From positions 16,354,712-16,418,711 of the forward strand of contig NW_022145615.1 in the NCBI RefSeq assembly GCF_000002235.5: DNA of 64,000 nucleotides, in the 5' to 3' direction. The notes beneath the pieces are model-generated. The model was not told the origin of the DNA, searched no databases, and worked only from the letters and a program-made list of their open reading frames with translations. This document shows, piece by piece, positions 45,070-56,640 of the stretch; position 1 is the first letter of the stretch, and the number at the start of each line of letters is the position of its first letter. A program made the translations under genes and the position numbers. This DNA comes from Strongylocentrotus purpuratus. Its lineage: Eukaryota; Echinodermata; Echinoidea; Camarodonta; Strongylocentrotidae.

Positions 45070-46545
45070 GACTTTTCCCCTCCCTCCTCCGCGAAACGCG
45101 GAAGCTTTGACATTTCAATCAATTATTAGAGAAAGAAGACGATTTGCTGTACCGTTCCCAAAAAATAATCCTCGTCTGAATTTAGTTTCCCCCCTCCCGC
45201 GACTTGATTGATTGACAGAGAGACAAAATTATGACTGGCCAATTCACATGAGGCCTGTTTTCACTATCTCGATATTGCCAAATATTATATTATAAGATTG
45301 CCAAAGGTTCCGCGCTTCGCGCCGTAGGGGGTAACTGAATTCAGACAAGGATTAAGAGTCGAAAACATAACGAATCGTATTCTTTCTCTAATAATTTAAC
45401 GAAACGTCAAAGCTTTCTCGCCTCGCGCAGGAGGGGAAAATGAATTCAGAAAAGGATAAAAAGGAATAATTTCTAATGAAACGCCAAAACTACCTTGCTT
45501 CGCGCGAGAGGGGGGAAACCAAATTCAGACATGGACACGGTACAACGAATTGCCTTCTCCTCTAATAATTTAAATAAACCTGAAGCTTCTGCGCTTCGCG
45601 CGGGATCGGCGAAAAAAATTCAGACAAGGGTTAAGAGTAATAATTAAGGGGAACGTAAAGGCTCCGCGCTTCGCGCGGGAGGGGTGGGGGGATAAACTGA
45701 ATTCAGACAAGGATTTAGAGTAGAGAACGGTACAACGAATCGTCTTCTTTCTCAGATAATTTAATGAAACAAAGGAAGCTTCCGCGCCTAGCGTGGAAGC
45801 GGGGGGAAACGAATTCAGACAAGGATTAAGGGAGGGGGAAACCGAATTCAGACAAGATTAAAAGTCGAAAACAGTGCATCGAATCGTCTTCTTTCTCTAA
45901 TAATTTAACGCCGAACGTCAAAGCTTCCGCGCTTTGCGTAGATGGGGAAAACTGAATTCAGACAAGGATTAAGAGTTATAATTTAATGAAACGTCAAAGC
46001 TTCCGCGCTTTGCGCGAGAGGGGGTTTTGAATTCAGACAAGGACACGGTACAACGAATCGTCTTCGATTCTCTAATAATTTAATGAAACGTGGAAGCTTC
46101 CGCCATGTATCAAGGGAGGGGGAAACAAATTCAGTCAAGGATTAAGATCCGAAAACAGTACAATGAATCGTCTTCTTTCTCTAAAAATTTAACGAAACGT
46201 CAAAGTTTCCGCGCTTTGCGCGGAAGCGGGAAACTGAATTCAGACAAGGATTAAGAGTAATAATTTAACGAAAAGTCAAAGTTTCCGCGCTTCGCGCTGA
46301 AGGGGGATACTGAATTCAGACAAGGATTAAGAGTGATAATTAAATGAAACGTCAAATCTTCCGCGCTTTGCGCGGGAGGGGGAGAATCTGAATCCAGACA
46401 AGGACACGGTACAACGAATCGTCTTCTTTCTCTAATAATTCAATGAAACGTGGAAGCTTCAGCGCTTAGCGTGGGAGACGGGGCAAACAAAACCAGACAA
46501 GGAATAAGAGTCGAAAACAGTACAACAAATCGTCATCTTTCTCTA
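45070..46545 (+). repeat. longest tandem array of the ~110-bp unit
   Basis: Roughly fourteen degenerate units. The conserved parts are GAATTCAGACAAGGATTAAG, ACGGTACAACGAATCGTCTT, CTCTAATAATTTAATGAAAC and CTTCCGCGCTTCGCGC followed by a G-rich run. Units differ by small deletions, so the array is not homogenised. Confidence 0.88.
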
Positions 46546-46739
46546 ATGTAAAGCTATGCAGATTTCATTTCTTCGCCAGCCCCCGCCACCCATCGTTCTT
46601 GACATCAACTCTACCACACTGGAAGCTATCTCATCCCTTAAGCTCCTAGGGGTCTTCCTTCAGGATGATCTCAAATGGGATGGGCAGGTCAACCGTTTGA
46701 TCTCCAACGCTTCCAGAAGACTTTATCTCCTGACTAAAG

Positions 46740-47068
46740 CTATGGTCACAAATTAGAGCAGCGACCGACCGATCAGTAGCCTGCTCGGTCGCTGCTGGAA
46801 TTAGGCATCGCCCAGCGATTAGTTCGGTGCCCGGGCGGCGACCGCCCAGGCACCGAGCGTATTTTGGGCGGCGAGTGAAAAGTGGGCAGGCGCCGCCCAA
46901 ATTTTAACTCCGCGCTAAAACTTCAGCGGCGACCGAGCGATGCCCTAACAACGAGCGGTGACTGGCCGGTCGCCGCTCGGTGGCCGGGCAGCCGCCGGGC
47001 AGAATTGGTTGAAAAATCGCCGCTCGGCCGCCGAGCAGGCTACTTTTGGGTAATGTGACCATAGCATA
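46740..47068. mobile_element. GC-rich MITE with GCTATGGTCACA ends inside the LINE
   Basis: Inverted ends GCTATGGTCACA and TGTGACCATAGC interrupt the LINE reading frame between its Thr-Lys-Ala and Lys-Leu-Arg-Arg codons. The inside is strongly GC-rich and built from GGCGACCGAGCG / CGCTCGGTCGCC-type inverted motifs. No coding capacity. A clean target duplication could not be read. Confidence 0.78.
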
Positions 47069-47487
47069 AGCTTCGGAGGAATGGTGTTATCACCAAGGAT
47101 CTTGCTACTATCTACATGTTGTACATCAGGCCAGTGCTAGAATTTGCAGCACCTGTTTGGACATCAGAGATCACAAACAACCACTCTGTAAGCATCGAGC
47201 GAGTTCAAAGGAGAGCTCTCAGGATTATCACCAACCTGACTCTAGAACTTATGATGAACTGCAATCTCATCTTGGTGTCTCCTCTCTTAAAGGGAGACGC
47301 ACATCCCTTTCTCTAAGATTTGCAGAATCACTTCTCCAATCTAAGGTTCATTGACATCTCCTGCCTGTGAGCAGAGTCAATTACTGTAGCCGCATTCTGC
47401 GAAATGCACTTGATTTGTCCTTGCCTAAGATGAGAACTACGAGGTACCGAAATTCCCCCATCCCATCTTTCACTCGATCCTTGAATA

Positions 47488-48400
47488 GAGGCTTAGGTAA
47501 TTATCAGTGTGTTGTATGTCATGTAATTCAGCAATAATATAATTATGTGCAATTTTAAACTGTCATGATGATTGGCACAGCAGGTTCTTCCATTCATTCA
47601 TATTTTGATGTTGCATGTATTTTTATCCTTCCTCTCACTCTTTCATCCCTTTTCTCTATCTGAACTTGCTACTTTTCAAATTTCATTTTCTCTTTTTCAG
47701 TTCTGGTCTTTCCTCTCTATTTCTATTTCACTCCCATTCCCTCTCTCGCAGCTCTATGTCTGTCTATCTCTCTCTTCCCCCCTCTCTCTCTCTTTGCTCT
47801 CTCTCTCTCTCTCTTTGCTCTCTCTGCCTCTTCCTTTCTTCTTCCGCCTCTCTGTTTCTCTCTCTCTCACTTTCTGTCTCTCCCTCCTCCTCTCCACCTC
47901 TTTCTCGTCTGATGATGTTATACAGTACAACATTCTATAGTCATGTTATTCTTACTGTGACCAATAACACCTAAGGAATTCCATTTAATCTTTTAAATAA
48001 TGATAAATTGAGGCTTTGGTAATTATAATTATCAGTATGTTGTATGTCATGAATTTCAGCAATATAATTATGTGCAATATTAACTGTCATGATGATTGAC
48101 ATAGCGGGTTCTTCCATTCATTCGTATTTTGATATTACATGTACTTTTATCCTTCCTCTCACTCTCTCATCCCTTTTCTCTATTCGAACTTGCTACTTTT
48201 CAAATTTCCTTTTCTCTTCTTCAGTTCTGGTCTTTCCCCTCTATTTTTATTTCACTCCCATTCCCTCTCCCTCAGCTCTATGTCTGTCTCTCTCTGTCTC
48301 TTTCTCTTTCTCTCTCTTTGCTCTCTCTGCCTCTTCCTCTCTTCTTCCTCTCCACCTCTTTCTCCTCTGATGAGGTTTTACAGTACAACATTCTTTAAAA
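47488..48400 (+). repeat. 523-bp tandem duplication in the LINE 3' UTR
   Basis: 47488-47940 is repeated at 48011-48400 (TGTCATGATGATTGGCACAG against TGTCATGATGATTGACATAG; both followed by GGTTCTTCCATTCATTC and CT-rich tracts). The CT microsatellites leave Ser/Leu-rich open frames that are not genes. Confidence 0.85.
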
Positions 48401-49050
48401 TTATGTTACTTGTCTATCGGGCTCTCCATGGAATCTCGCCACAATACATTAAAGACTCACTACACTCCTACAATCCAACTCGTACCTTAAGATCTGGAAG
48501 TGATAATTTGCTGCAAATTCCCCGTACCCGTCATTCATGGGGAGACCATGCTTTTTCACATGCAGCAGCCAAATTACGGAATAAGCTTCCCTCATCACTT
48601 CGCTGTATTGCAACATACTCTGCCTTTAAAACTCGTCTTAAGACGAGTTTTAACCCAGTATTTCCTTAAGTTGTATAAGTTTATTTTACTAAATCCATAA
48701 TTGATATGTTTTTTGTATATACATTTGAAATTAATTAGTTATCACCCTTTAGTCTCATTGGCTGCCTGTGTGGGGCCTGTTGGCCTCAGATGCTAGAGCT
48801 TCTGTGAATAATGTGCTGACTGGGCTAGTCCCTTAAATTGTCAGTGAACGGAGCAGCTGGAGGGCACCGGGCCCCACCAGGCAGAGCTGACGATTGAAAT
48901 GGGTTATAACAAAATATCGCAAAAAATATTGCAAAATTATTTACTTTACTTGTATCAAAGAGAACTGTTGCTGAGCTAGCGCCATGAGCGTCCCTGGACG
49001 GTGTGTGCGCTCTATAAGTTTACACTATTATTATTATTATTATTAATTAT
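48388..49050 (+). mobile_element. L2-clade LINE 3' end inserted into the other LINE
   Basis: One open frame reads LLVYRALHGISPQYIKDSLH, then RTLRSGSDNLLQIPRTR and AAKLRNKLPSSLRCIATYSA, the standard C-terminus of L2-type ORF2, ending at 48669. The 3' UTR follows, with a GTGTGCGCTCTATAAG tail and an ATT repeat at 49024-49045. It interrupts the second copy of the host LINE's 3' UTR duplication. Confidence 0.85.
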
Positions 49051-49542
49051 CTGCTATTCTTACTGTGACCAATAATACCTATGGAATTCCATTGTTTTCA
49101 TGTGCAATATGTTTATATATTATACTGTACTCATATCACACTTAGCACACTGCCAAGACTCCAATTTTAATACTTTTTAATACTTTTTAATACTCACTAT
49201 ACCTTCTGAATGTAATTTGTATTGCATTTTATCACAATTTTCCAATGTTACAGTAAATTTAATTGAACTCACGTATCTGTATACACTTTATTCATTTTCG
49301 TTAGCAATATTTCATATCTTGTATTTTTTTTTAAAATCCTTTTTGTTTGTTACTACTTTAATGTTTTGATTTAAACATTTATTCATTGTTATATATTTGT
49401 TCTCATTTGCTATGTTATCTTTATATGTATATGTACACATGTTTTTGAAAGCTTTTTATATTGATGTAAACTTGCATTTTTAGTCCTTGAACTTTTTGAC
49501 AAGTCATGAATAAAACCTTATTTGAATTTGAATTTGAATAAT

Positions 49543-49665
49543 GATGTAATGAAACGTCAAAACTTCCGCGCTTTGCGCGGGAGGGGCGAAACATGAACTA
49601 AAAGTCGGAACGGTACAATGAATTGTCTTCTTTCTCTAATAATTTGATGAAATGTCAAAGGAACG
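49543..49665 (+). repeat. array unit resuming after the LINE
   Basis: TAATGAAACGTCAAAACTTC, CGCGCTTTGCGCGGGAGG and GAATTGTCTTCTTTCTCTAA show that this belongs to the array ending at 46545. Confidence 0.85.
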
Positions 49666-49878
49666 GGAAAAAAGCATAGACTTTAAAAAAAGGCGGATGT
49701 TGATATCGGACAAGATACATGACGTGAGCCTGTCCCCTTTCCAAAATTGTGCCCGCTTGTAGGTACCGGTAAGGTGCTATGACCTTGTCAGTATTGGTAT
49801 GTGAAGTTGAAATATTGGTCTGTGCGGTTTTAAAATTTTCGCCCCCCCCCCCTATTGGAAAATCCTCGATCCGCGCCT

Positions 49879-50334
49879 GCAATACAGGATTTCCCCTTGA
49901 ACTCAAAGTGGTTGGAGCCTAATTTTTTCAGCAGCTGTTATGTGGAAAGTCTACAGCCGACGGGCGTATAACGATTCGGCTCTAGAGCAACGAGCTGAAA
50001 TAGATCTGCATGGGACTATCTGGAGGTCATGATAATTTTATGACACGTTGACTTAAACTAAATACACAAGAGAAAAGGAAAATATACCAAACATGCCAAG
50101 TAGGGTCACGGATATTTATGATACCATGATATTGATTGAAATCAATGTGCAAATATAGCCGAATAAAAAATTGATCTTTTGTCAATATATGACACATATA
50201 TTTTGTAGTCAGCACAAATTATTTTTTTTGCCCTCGAAAATTTGAAAATTACACCCCCCCCCCTTCAGCATCAGGGAAGGGGGCCTGTCTCCAAATAATG
50301 GTAAAATTAACGCGTTTTAACCTGTCTTTGTTTT
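49879..50334. other. no gene recognised
   Basis: AT-rich sequence with a C run at 50254-50264 that may mark another decayed hAT-like end; CACCTGGATTCGCCACTG at 50411-50428 looks like the opposite end of such an element. Confidence 0.35.
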
Positions 50335-50537
50335 CTCTCCTTCTCTCTCTCTCTCTCTCTCTCCCCTCTCCATCCCATTCCATATGCCTGTCAGTTTATT
50401 TGATATACCCCACCTGGATTCGCCACTGCCTTGATATTACTGTTTTGAAGCAATGGGAAAGTTTAAGTATGAAATACAAACTAGACTTCTATGAGTGATA
50501 ACACTATGCACACAACAAACTCCGTATTCAATTAAAC

Positions 50538-50582
<45 letters not shown>

Positions 50583-50842
50583 TAGAGAGGGGGAGAAACA
50601 CAAACAAGTATTTGATACATGAATACAACAAGGAATCACACCAATATTTGAACCAACTGATTATTTTTTTAAGTAGCTGTACAGTTTACGTATAAAGAGA
50701 CGTAGAATCAATATGATCATCATGTTTAATCAACCTATAACCTACAACCACCAACACAGGACGAACAGGAACAAGGGCATATCAAATAAACTGACATATG
50801 GCATAGGTTATAGGATGGAGAGAGAAAGAGAGAGGGGAGAAG

Positions 50843-50887
<45 letters not shown>

Positions 50888-51092
50888 AGAGACAGAGACA
50901 AACAGAGAGAGGTGGGAGAGGAGAAAGAAGACAAATGTGTGAAAGAAAGTGGAAGAATGTCAGATATGATTCCAAGACACTTTATTGATTCCATAATCAT
51001 TTTAGGAGAGAATGACTGGCATTTTACATGTTCTAAGGGGTGTTTTCTTGCATTGACTAATAAAACTATACTAAAAAAAAGAGGAAGACAAA

Positions 51093-51125
<33 letters not shown>
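50335..51125. repeat. cluster of CT/AG microsatellites
   Basis: A (CT)n tract at 50340-50365 and (GA)n tracts at 50536-50580, 50815-50890 and 51095-51125. Open frames rich in Ser/Leu or Arg/Glu here are artefacts. Confidence 0.9.
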
Positions 51126-51127
<2 letters not shown>

Positions 51128-52044
51128 GAAGGGTAGGAAAGAAGAGGAGCAACTCACAATAACAATCAGAATTCCGAAATCTCTGTTCACCTTTCGTACA
51201 AACATGACAAATGGCAGGAAATAGTTATTGTTTTCTAGCTGAGATTTAGCTCATTTACCATAGCTCCCTGTATATCACCGTGATCTTTAATAAAAACTAA
51301 CACTTCTACAGGGTTAGAGTTGACTCAACGTATAATAATCAAATATGACTATACCGTGAGCTGAGAGGCTCCGGTTGAAATTTTCTGAGGTGACTGGTAT
51401 AGCACTATTCTCTGAAGGACACGACCCTGAAGAAAATGGTAACTATGCCGTCACCGAAGAGAATCCATGATTTATATTCTTCATCGAGAATGAATAAATA
51501 TAAATAATTGTAATAATAACAATAATAACAAGTAATAACTGTGCATTTAGGTGAAAATATCATCATATCACCAATTTTTTTTTATCCGAAGAGGCATAAA
51601 CGTCTGTAGTCTATTTACAATTTATGTCACATAATCGCAGCAGAGAATTTTTGATTTTGTTCAATAAGATGGAGAGATCAAAAGCTACGCATCTTCTTTC
51701 CAAACGCTACGAAGTCAAATTATTCGGTATTTTGGTAAATTCATTCATTTTACCTTGATTTTACTCATTCTGAAGTTGAAATCTTGAATGTGAATCGAGC
51801 GACAAATGTCAATAACATATATTTGAAGTCGATACTGATGCCTGTGATAAGTTATGACAGAACTTAAAACGCTTCGGACCTGTAATAAACGAATGCAAAT
51901 ACTGACAGTCAAATTTAAACCAATTCGAATCTAATTATGACAAGAAATATAAAAACATTTCCCAAATTTGGAGACCGAATCTGATCGTCTCATTGCTTAG
52001 TCAGTTGTTTATGAATTAGCTCATTGTAGGCCAGTATGCGTCGT
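51126..52044. other. intergenic, nothing recognised
   Basis: AT-rich sequence with a short ATA repeat near 51500-51535. No supported gene. Confidence 0.45.
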
Positions 52045-52410
52045 AGTACGCACAAGGGCGGCGGAGCCACCCAAAAAATATGGGGGGGGGGGTGGGTTCC
52101 AACAAAATTGGGCACTTACTGGAGAAAAAAAGGGCACTACAAAGGGAAATCTCAAAGCGATAATATTCAGTTTTGTAGACATCGGTATATACCCTTTAAT
52201 ATATTGTCATTACATTATTAGGGATGATTTCAATTTTTGTTTTATCTCTATACACCATACAAGATATTGCTTATACTTTGCAGTTGGGTTTGATGGTCTG
52301 CCAATTCATTTGTGAACGAACGAAGCGAAGCGATGGAGGAAAATTGGTAAGATCTGTGATTTCGCGGTGCGAAAAATAACATCTTATAAAGAGGAAAAAA
52401 CTTAATCCTG
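52045..52410 (+). repeat. dispersed MITE-like repeat, copy 1
   Basis: Begins around AGGGCGGCGGAGCCACCC with a G run (52082-52091) and ends near AACATCTTATAAAGAGGAAA. Its right two-thirds match 59856-60100 in inverted orientation (ACATCGGTATATACCC; GCGGTGCGAAAAATAACATC). Confidence 0.55.
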
Positions 52411-53020
52411 ATGGGGTTTTAAGCACATTTTCAGATAGATGAGTAACATAAATATTTCATTTAGAAATGGGAGCGAGCACAGCGAGCGAGCTTTGGGGGA
52501 ATTGCTCTTAGTCGCTTGAATATTTGTCATCACATGAGACATCCCAGCCAAGTTCCTGCACATGAATTATTTTATATATTAAAGATTTAATCGAGTCATC
52601 TTGAAGGGTTCGAAGGGATAGTTGAGTTTTTGTTTCAGATCGCAAATGTCTTCAAAGTGCATGGTTATTGCACTTATTCTTATTTATGACATTTCTAGTG
52701 CCCTTTTAGGACTTAAAATTGCTATATTGCAATATAAGACCCCAACATGTATGAAATTTAGTCAATACGATCATACCAATTCAGCTCTACTTTTACTAAA
52801 ATACAGTGACCGTTAAATTAATCAATTAATTAACTAATAATAATACATTGGCCGGCTGGTTGTGCGTATTATAACTAACACGGAAAAGCCAACAAAAAGC
52901 CAACGTATAAGGCGCTATTTCGTTTTTTTCAAATTGTCTAATACTTGTGGTGGTACTGAAAATATATTAGAAACGGTTATATTTATGGATATTTTAGCCG
53001 TCTCTGAACCGATTTTGATC
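52411..53020. other. no gene recognised
   Basis: AT-rich DNA directly upstream of the L2 LINE remnant. Nothing could be assigned. Confidence 0.4.
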
Positions 53021-53024
53021 AAAC

Positions 53025-54484
53025 AATGATGAAGAGTCCTTCTGTAGACCCAGAGACTCTTAGAAATTACCGTCCGATTTCGAATTTACCTTTCCCTGGG
53101 AAAGTCATAGAACGGATCGTTAGTCAGCAGCTGATGACGTACATGAATTCGAACTCTCAACTACCATCTAGACAATCTGCATATACAGGCATCACCACAG
53201 CGTAGAGATTGCTCTTATAAGAGTTCAGAATGACCTCCTGCAGTCATTGGATACCGGGAATGAGGATCATTCCATCCTTCTTACCGGGCTCCGAGACAGA
53301 TTCGATGTTATCGGGGTGGCATTGGACTGGTTTGCATCCTATCTTTCGAGAAGACAACAGAGTGTTTTAGTCAAGGTTTTGAAGTCTAATCCCAGAACGC
53401 TGTTATGGGGCGTCCCACAAGGATCGGTGATCGGTCCGCTCCTGTTTATGTGCTATACCGCTCCTGTAGAAGACATCCTCCTTATTAGCCATGGATTTTC
53501 AACAATGATGTACGCGGATGACACACAATTCGTCCTTGTTTTCACGAAGTGACGGTAGTGAGGAAAATCGTAACGCAAAGTGAATGCAATTTTTTTCCAC
53601 TACCGTCACTTCGTGAAAACAGCGACGAATTATTGTATGTCACAATGAAGCCCCAGGCAAGGGACTAAATGGTCCCAAAATTTGAACTCTGTCTACTTGA
53701 CATTCGTTGCTGGATGAGTGAACTGGGCGCTATTACATCTGGTGGCAGTCGAGTTGGACCATCCCCATCTCTATGTGATCGTGGTGTAATCCTTGTCTGT
53801 CACTTGACTATGCAGCAACATGTCAACAATACTTGCAAGAAAGCATCTTTGGCCCTCGGAAGAATAGGTCCTGTTCATCATTATCTCAATACCAGGGCAA
53901 CTGAGATATTGGTCCACGCCTTTACGACATCCCTGCTTGACAGCTGCAACTGCCTTCTCCTGGGAGCTCCAGAGAGAGAACAAGGTAAGTTGCAGAGGAT
54001 TCAGAACTCTGCAGCTCGCTTAGTGTCGAGAGTGAAGAGGTCTCAACACATAACATCTATCTTGAGAGATCTACACTGGTTGCCAGTTCAGTTACGGATC
54101 CGCTACAAGGTGATTCTAATCGTTTTCAAAGCTCTCCATGGCATGTGTCCAGAGTACATCTCAGATTTGCTCACACCGTACATCCCACCAAGGCGTTTGC
54201 GGTCATCTTCTCAACACCTTCTCACCCTCAATCATGGAGCCACACAATCATATGGTGACAGGTTATTTGCATGTGGTGGACATAAACTTCGGAACGCTCT
54301 CCCAGTGTCGCTACGCTCCATGACTGATGTTGACGTTTTTAAGAGAGCGCTGAAAACTCACCTTTTTGATGAATGCTTCGTGTAATTATTATGTAAACGT
54401 ACATTGTACATTGTAAAGCGCTTTGAGTGGGCCTTCGGTCCTGAAATGCGCTATAAAAGAAGGAACTATTATTATTATTATTTA
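53025..54484 (+). mobile_element. L2-clade LINE, 5'-truncated, ORF2 with frameshifts
   Basis: Reverse transcriptase blocks appear in order: LRNYRPISNLPF (53060), SRQSAY (53165), WGVPQGSVIGPLLF (53410), MMYADDTQFVLVF with the catalytic YADD (53505), then a long open stretch 53669-54385 with LASLGRI-like LALGRIGPVHHYLN, FKALHGMCPEYISDLLTPY and LRNALPVSLRSMTDVDVFKR. A 3' tail GTAAAGCGCTTTGAG and GCGCTATAAAAG with ATT repeats ends it. Domain start, endonuclease and several reading-frame links are lost. The last 239 codons are intact, suggesting moderate age. Confidence 0.9.
53517..53643. repeat. short inverted duplication inside the L2 LINE
   Basis: TTTTCACGAAGTGACGGTAG (53539) and its exact reverse complement at about 53599 flank a 40-bp A/T-rich centre. 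The pairing continues outward into LINE sequence (AATTCGTC with GACGAATT). The LINE's own segment just after the YADD motif has therefore been copied in inverted orientation next to itself. Confidence 0.75.
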
Positions 54485-54889
54485 AATTATATGTTCTTTC
54501 AAATTTGACACTCAATTATTCATTATCTTACACAAAATTATTTCGTGTAGCGCCCTCTGCAACAGAACTCAACTATCCCTTTAACTATTAAAGTTAATGA
54601 ATAGTAACCAACCTATTTAATTAGTGTAACGAAAAGTTATTACCCGTTCTCTACTTGAGTACGTTGCCCATTAGAAAATCTTTTCATGGCGTCAAAGGTA
54701 AAACAAATATATTTTTGGTTAGTTGATGAGATCTGCAATCTGATACTGGGCCCTATTTCACCATTTACTATCAATAACAAGATACAGCAGTCGTTACAAG
54801 TTCCCGAAATATTCACATTAAATTGGCTAAGAGCAGATTTGTTATAAATCTGTGACAGATGTCATTGAACACAAGTCATTGAACACAAG
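54485..54889. other. no gene recognised
   Basis: AT-rich gap between two LINE remnants. A direct repeat CATTGAACACAAGT occurs twice at 54862-54889. Confidence 0.4.
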
Positions 54890-56640
54890 TTTCCCCCGTT
54901 GGTTAACGGGGGATTCATAAGGTATTTGGGAATAGACTTTGGTATTGATTTAGAAAAGCTTCCGGATTTCAACTACGACAGAATATTTGATAAACTAAAA
55001 AGGCAAATGATATCTTGGTCGAAACGTAACATTTCTGTTTTTGGTCGCGTGGTCTTGGTGAAATCAATGCAAGTCTCGCAATTTAACCATTTATTTATGT
55101 CCATACCTAACCCTTCTGAACATCTTTTAAAAGCAATAAATTTCTCTTTTTTAAAATTCATTTGGAAAGGGAAACCTGATAAGATTAGCAGAAAACAGAT
55201 GGTTTGTTCTTACGAAAATGGTGGATTGAAAATGGTTGATGTTGTACAATTTTCTAAAGCTTTGAAACTGACCTGGATTAGAAGAATATTGTTGAACTCA
55301 TGTGAAGACGTTACCCATTTAATGTACGCTTTCTTACGTCCACTATCATCATTGGAATGGGGTAAAGGTGATATATATTTCACTAAATTATCATTTATGC
55401 TAAGAAACTGTTTTTGGAAAGAACTTTTCCAAATACTAGCTTATTTTGTCCGCCAGGTTCAATGTACTACTACTCCTTTTTGGAAAGCTATTTCTATTTG
55501 GTATAATTCTGAGATTAAAATTGGAGGAAAGGGTATATTTTTAAAAGAATGGTGTGATAAAGGTATTCGATTTTTAAACGATTTATTAGATGATCAAGGA
55601 CACATCTTAGCAAGAGAAGAGTGTGAAAAAAAGTTTTCAATCAAAATACAGTTTCTTCATTATTATGCACTCTGTCAAATAATTAAATGCAAATACAAGT
55701 CCCAATTGGAAAGTTGTAATATGAAGGTAAATGGACCATTGTGCCCTGCATATATTTTATGCTTGTTGAAAGATGAAAAAGGATGTAGACATATTTATCA
55801 AATTATGTTAAAAGAAAAGGATGAATATTTGAATAAATTATGTAATAGATGGCATGCAGATGGTGTATTATTTGATGATAAATATATGCAATATTATTTC
55901 AGGGTTATGTTTCGCTGTACAACGCATACAACAGTTCGGTACTTTCAGTACAGACTTTTGAATAAGATACTATATATGAATAAAGATCTTGTGAAAATTA
56001 ATATAATTTTAAATAATAACTGTTCCCTTTGTGGAAGAGAAGAAGAAGATATGGTACACTTTTTTTCACTCCTGTAACGTGACCAAATTGATTTGGAGTT
56101 GTTTGACTGATTGGTTAACTATTGTAACACGCTGTAGAATAAAACTGTCCTTAATACATGTTTTGTTAGGTTTCATTGAAAAAAGAAATGATGCTTTAAA
56201 CTGTATAATAATTTGGACTAAACAACAATTATATTTTTCTCGAATACAAAAGTCTGTACCGTCCTTTCGGACAATAAAACAATATATCAAGAATAGTTAC
56301 ACAAATGAGAGGCAAGTTAGTATATTTGCTAACAAAACTGATAAATTCGATAAAAAATTGATAAATTTTGAGAGGATTTTGATCCTTTAATAGGAGTATA
56401 TTGAATTTCCCACATCATTTTCAGTCATGATGTTGCATTATTATTTAATTTTTTTTTCCCCTAATCTACTTGTATGTTCTGTATATACAGTATTATGGTT
56501 GATATTCGTTATGTATATCTTATTATTAAATATTATATGATATTCATTGGAACATGTGTTCAAATATGTTATCTTGAGATTGATTTTCAATAAATGGCCT
56601 GTTGGAGGGTCCAAAATATGGAGAAAAAAAAGTTTCATGA
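54890..56640 (+). mobile_element. L1/Tx1-clade LINE, 5'-truncated, ORF2 C-terminal half
   Basis: A 392-codon open frame from 54899 shows the Tx1-type region after the reverse transcriptase: FIRYLGIDFG, LKRQMISWSKRNISVFGRV, FLKFIWKGKPDKISRKQM, ENGGLKMVDVVQFSKALKLT, and the Cys/His end NNNCSLCGREEEDMVHFF. One frameshift near 56070 leads into SCNVTKLIWSCLTDWL to about 56390. The 3' UTR runs to about 56640. The long intact frame indicates a fairly young copy; its last 140 bp also occur at 33478-33616. Confidence 0.88.

Larger units (their letters stand above)
41749..45201. repeat. large inverted duplication, right arm
   Basis: Reverse complement of 34535-38373. Relative to the left arm it has about 430 extra bases at 41921-42349 (T/C-rich tracts, GGGGGGGGGG blocks) and lacks the LINE. 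It shares the palindromic MITE and, at its outer edge, the CAGGCGTGGATCCAGG end of a hAT-like element that continues outward. Confidence 0.9.
46550..49541 (+). mobile_element. CR1/jockey-like LINE, 5'-truncated, with nested insertions
   Basis: The ORF2 C-terminal region reads LEAISSLKLLGVFLQDDLKW (46620), then after an inserted MITE TIYMLYIRPVLEFAAPVW (47110), SIERVQRRALRIITN, and downstream in another frame RTTRYRNSPIPSFTRSLN (47430). The 3' UTR is long, contains a ~523-bp tandem duplication and an L2 insertion, and ends in TTTGAATTTGAATTTGAA (to 49541). It sits within the array element; TAATG at both borders may be the target duplication. Confidence 0.75.
44946..49878. mobile_element. hAT-like array element, interrupted by a LINE
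   Basis: The left end is CAGGCGTGGATCCAGG (44946) and the right end TCCTCGATCCGCGCCTG (to 49878). The body is the ~110-bp array, 45070-46545, resuming at 49543-49665 after a 3-kb LINE. Flanks ATATACAT and CAATACAG agree at only five of eight positions, so the two ends may or may not belong to one insertion. Confidence 0.6.

Noticed and set aside
45070-46545. CRISPR-like regular repeats
   Set aside because: The units are adjacent copies of one ~110-bp satellite with no unique spacers, in animal DNA; not a CRISPR array.
47572-48398. Ser/Leu-rich frames of 90-122 codons
   Set aside because: They come from CT microsatellites inside a LINE 3' UTR and are duplicated with it.
44946-49878. An 8-bp target duplication proving one single insertion
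   Set aside because: Flanks ATATACAT and CAATACAG agree at only five of eight positions, so the claim was kept tentative.
53669-54385. Host gene of 238 codons
   Set aside because: The sequence is the standard C-terminus of L2-type LINE ORF2, follows YADD-bearing sequence and ends in an L2 tail.
54899-56077. Host gene of 392 codons
   Set aside because: The motif order (GKPDKISRKQM, ENGGLKM, Cys/His end) is that of Tx1-type LINE ORF2; its 3' UTR is repeated elsewhere in the window.
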